Positions 15,700-23,732 of a stretch of 35,904 nucleotides of DNA are shown one piece after another. Position 1 is the stretch's first letter; every line of letters starts with the position of its first letter. Below the pieces are notes generated by a model. The model was not told the origin of the DNA. It made no database searches and worked only from the letters and a program-made list of their open reading frames with translations. A program made the position numbers and the translations under genes. Origin of the DNA: Candidatus Poribacteria bacterium (GTDB taxonomy: Bacteria; Poribacteria; DTPJ01; WJIO01); contig WJIO01000245.1 in NCBI GenBank assembly GCA_014730235.1, forward strand, positions 1 through 35,904, read 5' to 3'.

Positions 15700-16686
15700 T
15701 TAAAATCCAGCTTCATGCAGGTCTTTTTGCAAAGCTGCAACCAGTAGTTTTACGCATCCTTCTACATCGCCTATGTCTATCATTTCAGACGGGCTGTGTA
15801 CATATCTTGTGGGAATGGATATTACACCAGCCGGTACACCACCGCGAGACCTTTGTATTGGGCCTGCGTCAGTTCCGCCAGATTCTAGGACTTCCAGTTG
15901 ATATGGCATATCCAGTTCCTTTGCCGTTTCTACAAGGTATGATCGGAGTTTGGGATGAGCTATAACGCTGCTGTCCCTTACCTTAATGGCCGGACCTTTG
16001 CCTAAGGAAACTTCCATTGTCCGGGCTTCGGGGGTATCACCTGTACGGGTAACGTCAACAGCTATACCGATGTCTGGTTCCAGGGCATAAGCTGAAGTTC
16101 CTGCGCCTCGACATCCCACTTCTTCCTGAACAGTAAATGCAAAGTAAACCTCGTTGGGGGAATTCTTTAACCTTTTGGCCGTTTCTACCAGAACCACACA
16201 CCCGATCCTGTCGTCCATGGCCTTTGCTATCATCCGATTGCCCATATCAACACAGTCCTGGCGAAATACGGCAAAATCACCTATGTTTACTTTTTCCTGG
16301 GCTTCCTCTTTTTTGGTGACACCGATGTCAATATACATCTTGTCCATGCTGTTACCGGACTTCTCCAGGCCTATAGTTCCTACCAACCCATGTGCAAATA
16401 CCACACGCATACCATCCAGCCGGTTTGTGGAAACTCCACCTACCGATGAAAATCTTAAAAATCCCTCTTTGTCTATATGGGTTATTATCAGGCCAATTTC
16501 ATCTGCATGAGCTGCCAGCATGGCCTTTGCACCATTTCCCTTTTTGGTAGCTATCAGAGAACCCATTTTGTCAATTTCAAAGCTGTCAACCGAGTCTTTT
16601 AACTCCGCTTTGACTATATCCATGACCTGTTCCTCTGAACCGGAAGGGCCGTAAGCTTCTGTTAGTTTTTTGATAAGTTCTTTCAC
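15700..16686 (-). CDS. M42 family metallo-aminopeptidase
   Basis: A dinuclear metal aminopeptidase of the M42 family (FrvX/CelM/PepA/TET type), 328 residues, cytoplasmic. All expected ligands and catalytic residues are visible: AAHADE (His60, Asp62), MDDRIGC with the bridging Asp, VQEEVGCRGA with the catalytic and binding Glu pair, VDVTRTGDTP with Asp, and PTRYVHSPSE with the last His. The GGTDAGPIQ loop is also conserved. These enzymes release N-terminal residues from peptides and usually form dodecameric tetrahedra. Start is GTG at 16686 with AAGGAGCG upstream. It is 20 bases downstream of the GT2 gene. Confidence 0.93.
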   Translation of the reverse strand: MKELIKKLTEAYGPSGSEEQVMDIVKAELKDSVDSFEIDKMGSLIATKKGNGAKAMLAAHADEIGLIITHIDKEGFLRFSSVGGVSTNRLDGMRVVFAHGLVGTIGLEKSGNSMDKMYIDIGVTKKEEAQEKVNIGDFAVFRQDCVDMGNRMIAKAMDDRIGCVVLVETAKRLKNSPNEVYFAFTVQEEVGCRGAGTSAYALEPDIGIAVDVTRTGDTPEARTMEVSLGKGPAIKVRDSSVIAHPKLRSYLVETAKELDMPYQLEVLESGGTDAGPIQRSRGGVPAGVISIPTRYVHSPSEMIDIGDVEGCVKLLVAALQKDLHEAGF

Positions 16687-16706
16687 TATTCACGCTCCTT
16701 ATTAAT

Positions 16707-17684
16707 TTATTCTTCATCGTTATTATCCAGCTTTTCCCGAATAAAGTATATAGGTTTACGCTGGGATTCGTGATATGTACGCACCATAACTTCACCCAGA
16801 AGACCCATGCTGATAAACTGAACTCCTACAAGTATAAGGAGTATACCCAAAAGCAGCATGGGCATTCGTTTTGTCAGGGATGTGGCTTCTGAGGGAAAAA
16901 ATATCTTTCCTATAGACAGATAAAGGCATATAATAAAACCGATGCCACCCGAAATTATACCCATCTTTCCGAATATCTGGATTGGACGGGTGGAGAAGGT
17001 AAGTAGGAATTTAATAGTTATCAGATCAAGTATTACCCTTGTGGTTCTGGATATGCCATATTTGGATTTGCCATATTTTCTGGCATGGTGTTCTACTTTA
17101 ATTTCAGCTATTTCTGCACCCACCCATTTGGCCAGGGCTGGTATAAATCTGTGCATTTCACCATAAAGATGTATGTTGTCAGTTACTTCTTTTCTATATG
17201 CCTTAAGGCTGCATCCAAAATCATGAATATCCACACCGGTCATACGTACAATCAACTTATTGGCTAATATAGAAGGAAGACGACGGGAAAGGAATTTATC
17301 CTTTCTATCGGCCCGCCAGCCGCTGACAAGATCATATCCCTCTTCCAGCTTATCTATCAGGCGCGGTATATCCACAGGATCGTTTTGCAGATCGCTGTCC
17401 ATGCTTATTATAATATTACCTTTGGCATGGTTGAATCCTGCACTCATGGCAGCGGTCTGTCCGAAGTTGCGGCGAAATTTTATTGCAATAAGCCTGGAAT
17501 CTTTTTGATGAAGCTCTCTAAGCACATCAAAACTGGAATCAGAACTACCATCGTCAACGGCAATTATCTCATATTCCCTTCCCAGCTCCTGCATGACTTT
17601 TGTTATTCTTGAATGCAATTCTTTTATATTTTTTTCTTCATTATAAATTGGTAAGACAATTGAAACTTCCACTGGTTTTGACAT
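16707..17684 (-). CDS. Family 2 glycosyltransferase, membrane-anchored (dolichol-phosphate-mannose synthase/ArnC-like)
   Basis: A 325-residue inverting GT2 enzyme. The N-terminal GT-A domain carries VSIVLPIYNEEKNI, the nucleotide-binding VDDGSSD at about 43-49, and the metal-binding DSDLQNDP. HDFGCSLKAYRKEV and the RKYGKSKYG loop match DPMS/GtrB/ArnC enzymes that transfer sugar to undecaprenyl phosphate. Two hydrophobic segments (about 240-262 and 272-296) anchor the C-terminus in the membrane. It probably makes a lipid-linked sugar for envelope glycan modification. ATG 17684 has AGGGAA upstream. It is first in a minus-strand group leading to the M42 peptidase. Confidence 0.9.
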   Translation of the reverse strand: MSKPVEVSIVLPIYNEEKNIKELHSRITKVMQELGREYEIIAVDDGSSDSSFDVLRELHQKDSRLIAIKFRRNFGQTAAMSAGFNHAKGNIIISMDSDLQNDPVDIPRLIDKLEEGYDLVSGWRADRKDKFLSRRLPSILANKLIVRMTGVDIHDFGCSLKAYRKEVTDNIHLYGEMHRFIPALAKWVGAEIAEIKVEHHARKYGKSKYGISRTTRVILDLITIKFLLTFSTRPIQIFGKMGIISGGIGFIICLYLSIGKIFFPSEATSLTKRMPMLLLGILLILVGVQFISMGLLGEVMVRTYHESQRKPIYFIREKLDNNDEE

Positions 17685-17862
17685 ATTGTGTTCCCTGTTT
17701 TAAAAAAGTCTCAATGCTGATATTGGATTTTCAGTTGCGTTAAAAGTTCCCCTTCTTGGGAAAATGGAGAATGTTATTTTGATAAAGCTTTATTGGCATC
17801 ACATAGTATAAATTAGTCTGAGTACATAGTCAACTGAAAATCATCATGATGCTTTTGAAGCA

Positions 17863-17891
17863 TTTAAATTTACCTTAATATATGGTATAAT
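17863..17891 (+). promoter_or_regulatory. Putative sigma-70 promoter for the DUF89 gene
   Basis: A perfect -10 hexamer TATAAT lies at 17886-17891, with a weak -35 TTTAAA at 17863-17868 and a 17-base spacer. It is 70 bases upstream of ATG 17961 in the 276-base divergent gap (17685-17960). A small hairpin (ATGCTT/AAGCAT, 17849-17862) lies just before it. The remainder of the gap is AT-rich with no gene. Confidence 0.4.
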
Positions 17892-17960
17892 CTATGAAGT
17901 TTATATTTTTGGCAGTAATTATAAAATCGAATTTTACCTTTATTTCTGGAGCATGGTAGA

Positions 17961-18806
17961 ATGAAATCACGTCTTGACTGTTTTCCTTGTTGTTTTGCCC
18001 AGGTTTTTCGCACCGGTATGATCGCCACAGACGACCAGCAGACGGTTAAGCATTTGCTGGACGAGGTTGGAGATTCCATGAAGGAACTTCCTCTGGGTAG
18101 TTCACCACCGGAAATACTCAAGTTGATGTATGAGAAGATCCGGGATATAACAGGAAATTTTGATCCATATAAAGAAATTAAGCAAAAAAGCACAGAGAAT
18201 GCTTTAAAAATGTATCCTTATCTCAAAAAGATTGTGGCCGAATCCGAAGACAGACTTTTTACAGCGGTGAAGTTGGCTATAGCTGGCAATGTAATTGATA
18301 TGGGTATTGGCAAAGTCTTCGATGTAGAACATGAACTGGATAAAGCTGTAAAAGGTCAACTGGCTATATGTGATTATGAGAAATTTAAAGGTTATTTGAA
18401 TAAGGCTGAATGGGTGCTTTATCTTGGTGATAACGCCGGTGAATCGGTTTTGGATAGGGTATTGATAGAGGAACTGGGAAAACCTGTGGTGTTTGTTGTC
18501 AGGGGAACCCCTATAATAAACGATGTGATATATGAGGATGCTGTTCAGGCCGGAATTGATAAGGTTACAGATATTATAACTTCGGGAACAAGTTCCCCCG
18601 GCACACTTCTGGACGACTGCACCGATGAGTTTAAGGAGATATATTACAACGCAGATATGATCATAAGTAAAGGACAGGGAAATTACGAAGCTCTGTCCAC
18701 AGAAAATGCCCCTATATTCTTTCTGTTAAAGGCAAAGTGTCATGTTATAGCTGAAGACATTGGCGTGAATGAAGGGGATATAATTCTAAAAGGCCCGGAG
18801 TCTTAA
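17961..18806 (+). CDS. DUF89 family damage-control phosphatase
   Basis: A 281-residue member of the DUF89/ARMT1 metal-dependent phosphatase family, which hydrolyses damaged or surplus sugar phosphates and phosphopantetheine derivatives. N-terminal CFPCC matches the CxxC found in the prokaryotic subfamily I. GNVIDMG, LGDNAGESVLDRV (metal-binding Asp and Asn) and KGQGNYE are the family signatures in order. Length fits. ATG 17961 has GGAG about 11 bases upstream. The PEGA-repeat gene starts 15 bases after its stop. A house-cleaning role in sugar-phosphate metabolism is inferred from the family. Confidence 0.88.
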   Translation: MKSRLDCFPCCFAQVFRTGMIATDDQQTVKHLLDEVGDSMKELPLGSSPPEILKLMYEKIRDITGNFDPYKEIKQKSTENALKMYPYLKKIVAESEDRLFTAVKLAIAGNVIDMGIGKVFDVEHELDKAVKGQLAICDYEKFKGYLNKAEWVLYLGDNAGESVLDRVLIEELGKPVVFVVRGTPIINDVIYEDAVQAGIDKVTDIITSGTSSPGTLLDDCTDEFKEIYYNADMIISKGQGNYEALSTENAPIFFLLKAKCHVIAEDIGVNEGDIILKGPES

Positions 18807-18821
18807 AATCGGGAGTTTATT

Positions 18822-20288
18822 ATGCTGAGGATAGCATTAATTTATATTTTTGTCTTTATGCTGACCTGCTTTAATTGCATTGCAAAGGATTCCCATGTAT
18901 ACCTTGAAGAAGGCATAAAAGCATACAAAGAGGAAGCGGATTTTGATACGGCTGTATCAAAACTAAGGAAAGCCATCGAAACAGGATTAAAAGACAAAGA
19001 TGATATAGTTAAGGCCTATCTGCATCTGGGATTTGCTTACATGGGAAAAGGTATGCCTGCGAAGGCAGAAATGGAGTTTGGCAACGCTATTAAGCTCCAG
19101 CCATCTTTAAAATTGTATCCGGAAAAACATTCAAACAAGATAATATCATCTTTTAACAGTATCAGAGAACAATTCGTAGCTTCCCTTGCAGTGATATCAA
19201 ATCCAGGCGGGGCTGAAGTTTTTATAAGCGAGGAAGGTTCAAAGCTAAAGCGGATTGGAGTTACACCCCTGAAACTGGACAGCTTGCTGGTAGGTAATTA
19301 CAATATTACAGTCAAAAAGAGTTTTTATCTTCCGGAAAACACTGACATATTCCTGAAGCAGGGAAAAGAAAATCGCCTTGAAATAGATCTTAAGCCGGGA
19401 ACGGCAAAGCTAAAGATATTATCCGATCCCCCCGAGGCTTTCGTTTTTTCTGATGCGGATGACCCTCTGGGAACTACTCCACTATCCGTTGAAATTCCTC
19501 TGGATGGAAGCATGAAAATTAAAATGTTAAAAGAAGGTTATCTTGAAAAAGAATTAGAGATAAAGGTTTCAGAGGACGACATCAGCATAACGGGTTTTGA
19601 CGAAATTATCAAAGATGAGTCAAAAGAAATAAAGATAGAACTGCAAAAAGCCCCACCACCCGGCAGTCTTAGGGTTACATCAGAGCCAACCGAAGCTGCT
19701 GTTTATCTTGATGGAATGAATGTAGGTAATACTCCCTTGTATCTGGAATCCATAAGTCCGGGTAAACGAAACCTTCGGGTAAGTTACCCGGGATTTGCCA
19801 GTTATGTAAGTAAGGTTGAGATTAATAGCAATCAGGAAAGTGTTGTAGAGGTTTTGCTTGGTGGAAAGTTGATAATATCATCTATACCAGCAGAGGCTCA
19901 GGTGTTTATAGATCAGGAATATAAAGGAATTGCGCCATTGGAGACAGGTAGAATACCATCAGGAACCCATGAAGTCATGTTTACCAAAGAAAATTACAGG
20001 GATATATCAAAAACTGCCGTATTGAAGGATAGTCAGGATATGGAAATAACAGGAAGGTTGATACCCATCAAAGGCTCTGTCTCCATTTCCTCTCAACCTT
20101 CGGAAGCCAATGTTTATCTGGATGGAGAGATGATAGGAAAAACCCCGGTCTTTATTTATGGGATTATGGTGGGAAAATATAATTTGAAGCTGGAAAAGTA
20201 CGGTTATCAGGATTGGAAAAAACAAATAGAGATAGAGGAATCTAAATTATGGTGGAATTCTATCCGACTAAAACCCGAAATGCAATAA
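18822..20288 (+). CDS. Exported TPR plus five-PEGA-domain protein
   Basis: A 488-residue exported protein. After a signal peptide (1-21) comes a short TPR-like helical region (25-100), then five PEGA beta-sandwich repeats at roughly 121-190, 195-275, 281-346, 348-412 and 418-485. The repeats show the diagnostic pattern S-x-P-x-x-A-x-V-x-x-D/E-G-x-x-x-G-x-T-P, for example EPTEAAVYLDGMNVGNTP and QPSEANVYLDGEMIGKTP; the second is the most divergent. PEGA domains are surface-associated and thought to bind cell-wall or surface-layer components. ATG 18822 is preceded by GGGAG. The next gene overlaps its 3' end by 40 bases, so the two products probably work together. Confidence 0.88.
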   Translation: MLRIALIYIFVFMLTCFNCIAKDSHVYLEEGIKAYKEEADFDTAVSKLRKAIETGLKDKDDIVKAYLHLGFAYMGKGMPAKAEMEFGNAIKLQPSLKLYPEKHSNKIISSFNSIREQFVASLAVISNPGGAEVFISEEGSKLKRIGVTPLKLDSLLVGNYNITVKKSFYLPENTDIFLKQGKENRLEIDLKPGTAKLKILSDPPEAFVFSDADDPLGTTPLSVEIPLDGSMKIKMLKEGYLEKELEIKVSEDDISITGFDEIIKDESKEIKIELQKAPPPGSLRVTSEPTEAAVYLDGMNVGNTPLYLESISPGKRNLRVSYPGFASYVSKVEINSNQESVVEVLLGGKLIISSIPAEAQVFIDQEYKGIAPLETGRIPSGTHEVMFTKENYRDISKTAVLKDSQDMEITGRLIPIKGSVSISSQPSEANVYLDGEMIGKTPVFIYGIMVGKYNLKLEKYGYQDWKKQIEIEESKLWWNSIRLKPEMQ

Positions 20289-21430
20289 TTTTTATACTTT
20301 TAGCTTTTATATACCCTTTTTGGGGTTGTGGAGTTTCATGGCAGGGAAAAGTTATATATCTGAAAGAGGGTAAAGTATTAATTAGCCCTGAAAATGAAGA
20401 AGAGATAAAACCCGGGCGCAAAGTTCTATTATACAGAATAGAAGAAGTAAGACATCCCATGACCGGTGATATGCTGGGAGAGGTGGAAGATGAAATTGTA
20501 AAAACCCCCGTTATAAGGATCGGTGATAAGACTGTAACAGCTTTTATAGAAGGCCCGGAATTTGATATATTAAAAGTTGGGGACATGGCTGAGGCTGTGC
20601 GGGGTTTGGAGAAAGTGCCGAAGGGTGGTGTATACGAAGCCGGACAGGTTATTGACGTGAATATTGAATCAGGAAAACTGTTGTGTCAGTTTAACCAGAT
20701 ACTGGATACAGAATTAGAAACACCCGCTATATTCTCAGTTATAAAATATGACAATAGAGTTACAAAGCCTGTTACAGGCGAGACAATCGCTTTGGTTGTA
20801 AAACCTGTGGCGGATCTGGATATTCCAGAGATAAATCCAGATGAAAATATTAAAGCTTCTTACAGACTCATTAATCCAGATCTGGGTTGGATTGAAGTTG
20901 GGGATGTAATTGTCCATCGTTACGGATACCTGGTTAATGAAAACCTTTGGTTCCAAGAGCCGCCGTCGGATTTTTCCTATGAAACCCTCTTCGCCCGGAA
21001 TTACCTGCGCGGTTTAAGATTATATAATTCCAGCGACTACAGAGAGGCGTTACTTGAGTTTCAGTATGTAGCGGAATTGATGCCTACATACAGGAAAAAT
21101 CTCTTACTGATGGGACTTTGCTATACAGAGCTTAACAGGCTGGACGAAGCCGAAAAGCACCTCTTGGCTTTCCTGGAAATCAATCCTGAAAGCCCGGAAG
21201 CCTGGACAGCCCTGGCATACTGTTATATACAGAAAGGTGACGCGGAGAATGCAGCTAAAACCTACGAATATCTTGCCGAACTTCTTGGCGATAACCCTGG
21301 AGCCTGGATAGATGCCGGGGGTATGTATAAAAACGCAGGCAAAAGCGAAGAAGCCCGAAAGGCCTATAATAAAGCCCTGGAAATTGACAGCAACAATGAA
21401 AAAGCCATATATGAGTTGAAAAACTTGTAA
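20249..21430 (+). CDS. Exported TPR protein with FlgT-C-like repeats
   Basis: A 393-residue protein with an N-terminal hydrophobic segment ending in WGCG (Cys27), so probably a lipoprotein, although the lipobox is atypical. Two tandem beta-rich modules follow (about 30-110 and 120-225). Each has a G-K-V/L-L-I strand and an H/V-P-x-T-G-E/D-x-L pattern recalling the FlgT C-terminal domain. Four TPR repeats fill about 245-393 (SDYREALLEFQYVAELMP, NRLDEAEKHLLAFLEINP and so on). It starts inside the PEGA gene, with AGAGGA 9 bases before ATG 20249, giving translational coupling. A peptidoglycan- or outer-membrane-associated assembly is an inference. Confidence 0.75.
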   Translation: MVEFYPTKTRNAIIFILLAFIYPFWGCGVSWQGKVIYLKEGKVLISPENEEEIKPGRKVLLYRIEEVRHPMTGDMLGEVEDEIVKTPVIRIGDKTVTAFIEGPEFDILKVGDMAEAVRGLEKVPKGGVYEAGQVIDVNIESGKLLCQFNQILDTELETPAIFSVIKYDNRVTKPVTGETIALVVKPVADLDIPEINPDENIKASYRLINPDLGWIEVGDVIVHRYGYLVNENLWFQEPPSDFSYETLFARNYLRGLRLYNSSDYREALLEFQYVAELMPTYRKNLLLMGLCYTELNRLDEAEKHLLAFLEINPESPEAWTALAYCYIQKGDAENAAKTYEYLAELLGDNPGAWIDAGGMYKNAGKSEEARKAYNKALEIDSNNEKAIYELKNL

Positions 21431-21442
21431 GTAGGGGAATTT

Positions 21443-22573
21443 ATGAAAATTACGGATATACAGACCATAGAGGTTATGGGACATGGTTATTCCACATATG
21501 TCAGAGTCTATACCGACTCAGGGATCACCGGCACAGGCGAGTGTATACATGGTCGCAGCGCATCTTCAGCGATAATCGGCGAGATGAAGCACTTGCTTAT
21601 TGGTGAAAATCCCATGAACGTTGATAGGTTATTTGAAAAGGTACGTCGGGCTTATCTGTTCGATGGAGCTCTGGCCGGTAATGTCATATCTGCTTTAACA
21701 GGCATAGAAATTGCGTTATGGGACCTGGTCGGAAAAGCTCTGGATGTACCTGTATATCAACTTCTGGGCGGCAAATTCCGGGATAAGATCCGACTGTATT
21801 CCGATTGTGGTAGCAGCAGAAACGATCCGGAATCCTGCGCAGAAAAAGCCAAAAGCGTTGTTCAGATGGGATTTAACGCCATTAAGTTTGATATTGATGA
21901 CTCTCAATGTCCTCACAAGCTGGATCCATGGAATTGGTCTGTCACTCCCGGAGAGGTACAGTGCATGGTGGACAAGGTGGCGGCTGTGCGAGAAGCTGTA
22001 GGTTCTGATATTGATATTGCTATAGATATGCATGGAAGATATGATACTCCAGCGGCTATCAGGATTACTCAGGCTATGGAACCCTACAACCTCATGTGGG
22101 TGGAAGAGCCTGTTCCACCGGAGAATATAGACGCAATGAGAGAAGTTAAGAACAGCACCAGCACACCCATCTGTACCGGTGAAAACCTTTTCCTTAGATA
22201 TGGTTTTCGCGATCTTATAGAAAAGCAGGCTGTAGATATAATAATGCCGGATATTCCCAAATGCTGTGGGTTATCTGAAGGCAGGAAGATAGCCAACATG
22301 GCCGAAGTTTATTACATACCTTTTGCGCCTCATAATGTTTGTGGCCCCCTGGGAACAATGGCCTCATGTCACGTCTGCGCCAGTATACCCAATTTCCTGG
22401 TTCTGGAATGGCACTGGCTGGAAAGGGAACACTGGGACGAATTGGTAATTACCCGTAAGCCCATTATAGAAAACGGTTATATATCTCTGCTGGATGAACC
22501 AGGACTGGGTCTGGAAATTAATCCTGATGCGATAGTCAAGTATATGAAACCCGGATGTAAATTATTTGATTAA
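21443..22573 (+). CDS. Enolase-superfamily sugar-acid dehydratase (mandelate racemase/DgoD-like)
   Basis: A 376-residue member of the mandelate racemase/muconate lactonising superfamily. The barrel holds Lys148 (AIKFD), the metal ligands Asp195 (IDMHGRY), Glu221 (WVEEP) and Glu247 (TGEN), plus Asp270 and His297 (FAPHNVCGPLG) as the general base dyad. The D-x-H-G-R motif with His197 is typical of D-galactonate dehydratase and related sugar-acid dehydratases, so removal of water from an aldonate to a 2-keto-3-deoxy acid is the likely reaction. ATG 21443 has AGGGGAA upstream, 12 bases after the TPR gene. A MITE follows 27 bases after its stop. Confidence 0.88.
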   Translation: MKITDIQTIEVMGHGYSTYVRVYTDSGITGTGECIHGRSASSAIIGEMKHLLIGENPMNVDRLFEKVRRAYLFDGALAGNVISALTGIEIALWDLVGKALDVPVYQLLGGKFRDKIRLYSDCGSSRNDPESCAEKAKSVVQMGFNAIKFDIDDSQCPHKLDPWNWSVTPGEVQCMVDKVAAVREAVGSDIDIAIDMHGRYDTPAAIRITQAMEPYNLMWVEEPVPPENIDAMREVKNSTSTPICTGENLFLRYGFRDLIEKQAVDIIMPDIPKCCGLSEGRKIANMAEVYYIPFAPHNVCGPLGTMASCHVCASIPNFLVLEWHWLEREHWDELVITRKPIIENGYISLLDEPGLGLEINPDAIVKYMKPGCKLFD

Positions 22574-22592
22574 ACAGGTTTGGCGTACGAAA

Positions 22593-22727
22593 ACATATTT
22601 GGCTCTTCCGGGTTCAGTTTGGTAAAGATAAGAAACCTTTTATGCTGTCATTCCTGCGAAAGCAGGAATGACAAGCTGAGAAAATTTTCAATTATTACCA
22701 CACTGAACCCGGAAGAAGCGCATATTT
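22593..22727 (+). mobile_element. MITE copy, short subtype, with 7/8 target duplication (element 22601-22719)
   Basis: Element 22601-22719 (119 bp) begins GGCTCTTCCGGGTTCAGTTT and ends CTGAACCCGGAAGAAGC, a long terminal inverted repeat. The flanks ACATATTT (22593-22600) and GCATATTT (22720-22727) give an 8-bp duplication with one mismatch. The core TCATTCCTGCGAAAGCAGGA is centred near 22660. It lies between the dehydratase gene and the GNAT promoter. Confidence 0.88.
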
Positions 22728-22728
22728 A

Positions 22729-22757
22729 TTGTGGTGGCTACGAATACATTTTATAAT
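22729..22757 (+). promoter_or_regulatory. Putative sigma-70 promoter for the double GNAT gene
   Basis: TTGTGG at 22729-22734 and a perfect TATAAT at 22752-22757 are separated by 17 bases. The -35 box starts 2 bases beyond the right-hand target duplication of the MITE, so the element inserted directly upstream of this promoter. The expected transcript would have a leader of about 30 bases to ATG 22794. Confidence 0.5.
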
Positions 22758-22793
22758 CAAAAATATAAAGTTATTCCACAAGAAGGGATTTTC

Positions 22794-23729
22794 ATGTACT
22801 TTGAGATAAGACCAATGCAAATTTCAGATTTAAGTGAAGTCGTCAAAGCTTGGAATATTTCTATGCCTTATGACCGGATAACTGATGAAAGATTCCAGCA
22901 TGTAATACTGGATGATCCCAACCATGAGACAGGGGCTGCCCTGGTTGCTGTCTATAAAGATAATATTATTGGTTTTATAAGCTCAATAGCCAGAGATGGT
23001 GTATCAGGTGCTGATGGTCGAGGTCGGGAGCATGAAAAAAGACAGGGTTATATAAGAGGGATATTTGTAATAAAAGATTACCGGAAACAGGGTATAGGAA
23101 CATCATTACTGGAAAAAGGGACTGATTATATGAAATCCAAAGGAAAAAGCCTGATCCGGGTTATAACATACACTGGCAGATATTTCTTTCCGGGAGTTGA
23201 TCTCAGATATGAAGAGGCAATATCATTCTTCCGGAATAAAGGTTTTAAAGAAGATGAAGTTATTGATGATCTGATACTGGACCTGGAAGATTTTCAGGAA
23301 TCAAGTTACCAAAAAAATGCCCGAAAGCGCATGGCTGAATTCGGTGTCAAGGTTGTGGAATATGATCCTGATATGCTGGATAAAATGCGGGATTTTGTCA
23401 GGAAATTCAACAGCTTATCCTGGTTTCCTCCAGGTTGGGAAGAAAATTTCAGAGGAAAAGGAAATAAAGTTGCGGCTTTGAAGGATGACAAGATAGTTGG
23501 TTGGGCTTCTTACCATCCTTCAAAAGGTATGGGTGGATTTGGCCCTATTGGAGTATTGGAAGATATGCGGGGCCATGGTATAGGTTCATGCCTGCTGCTG
23601 GAATCTGTATTAAAGTTAAAGCAAGCCGGGGTTGACAGCGTATTCGCCGGCTGGGCTAATACACCCTTTTATATTCCTAATGGATGGAGAATACACCGTC
23701 AATATGCGGTCTTTGAAAAAATAGTTTAA
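22794..23729 (+). CDS. Double GNAT-domain acetyltransferase
   Basis: A 311-residue protein with two tandem GNAT folds, similar in layout to mycothiol-synthase-type bidomain acetyltransferases. The first acetyl-CoA loop is YRKQGIGTSLLEKG in the N-terminal half, the second MRGHGIGSCLLLES in the C-terminal half. Both keep the R/Q-x-x-G-x-G/A pattern, so both may bind acetyl-CoA. The frame is open from 22731, but ATG 22794 has GAAGGGA 6 bases upstream and begins directly at the first GNAT strand (YFEIRPM). Substrate unknown. It has its own promoter and is convergent with the SpoIIE phosphatase gene, 3 bases apart. Confidence 0.85.
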   Translation: MYFEIRPMQISDLSEVVKAWNISMPYDRITDERFQHVILDDPNHETGAALVAVYKDNIIGFISSIARDGVSGADGRGREHEKRQGYIRGIFVIKDYRKQGIGTSLLEKGTDYMKSKGKSLIRVITYTGRYFFPGVDLRYEEAISFFRNKGFKEDEVIDDLILDLEDFQESSYQKNARKRMAEFGVKVVEYDPDMLDKMRDFVRKFNSLSWFPPGWEENFRGKGNKVAALKDDKIVGWASYHPSKGMGGFGPIGVLEDMRGHGIGSCLLLESVLKLKQAGVDSVFAGWANTPFYIPNGWRIHRQYAVFEKIV

Positions 23730-23732
23730 CAA

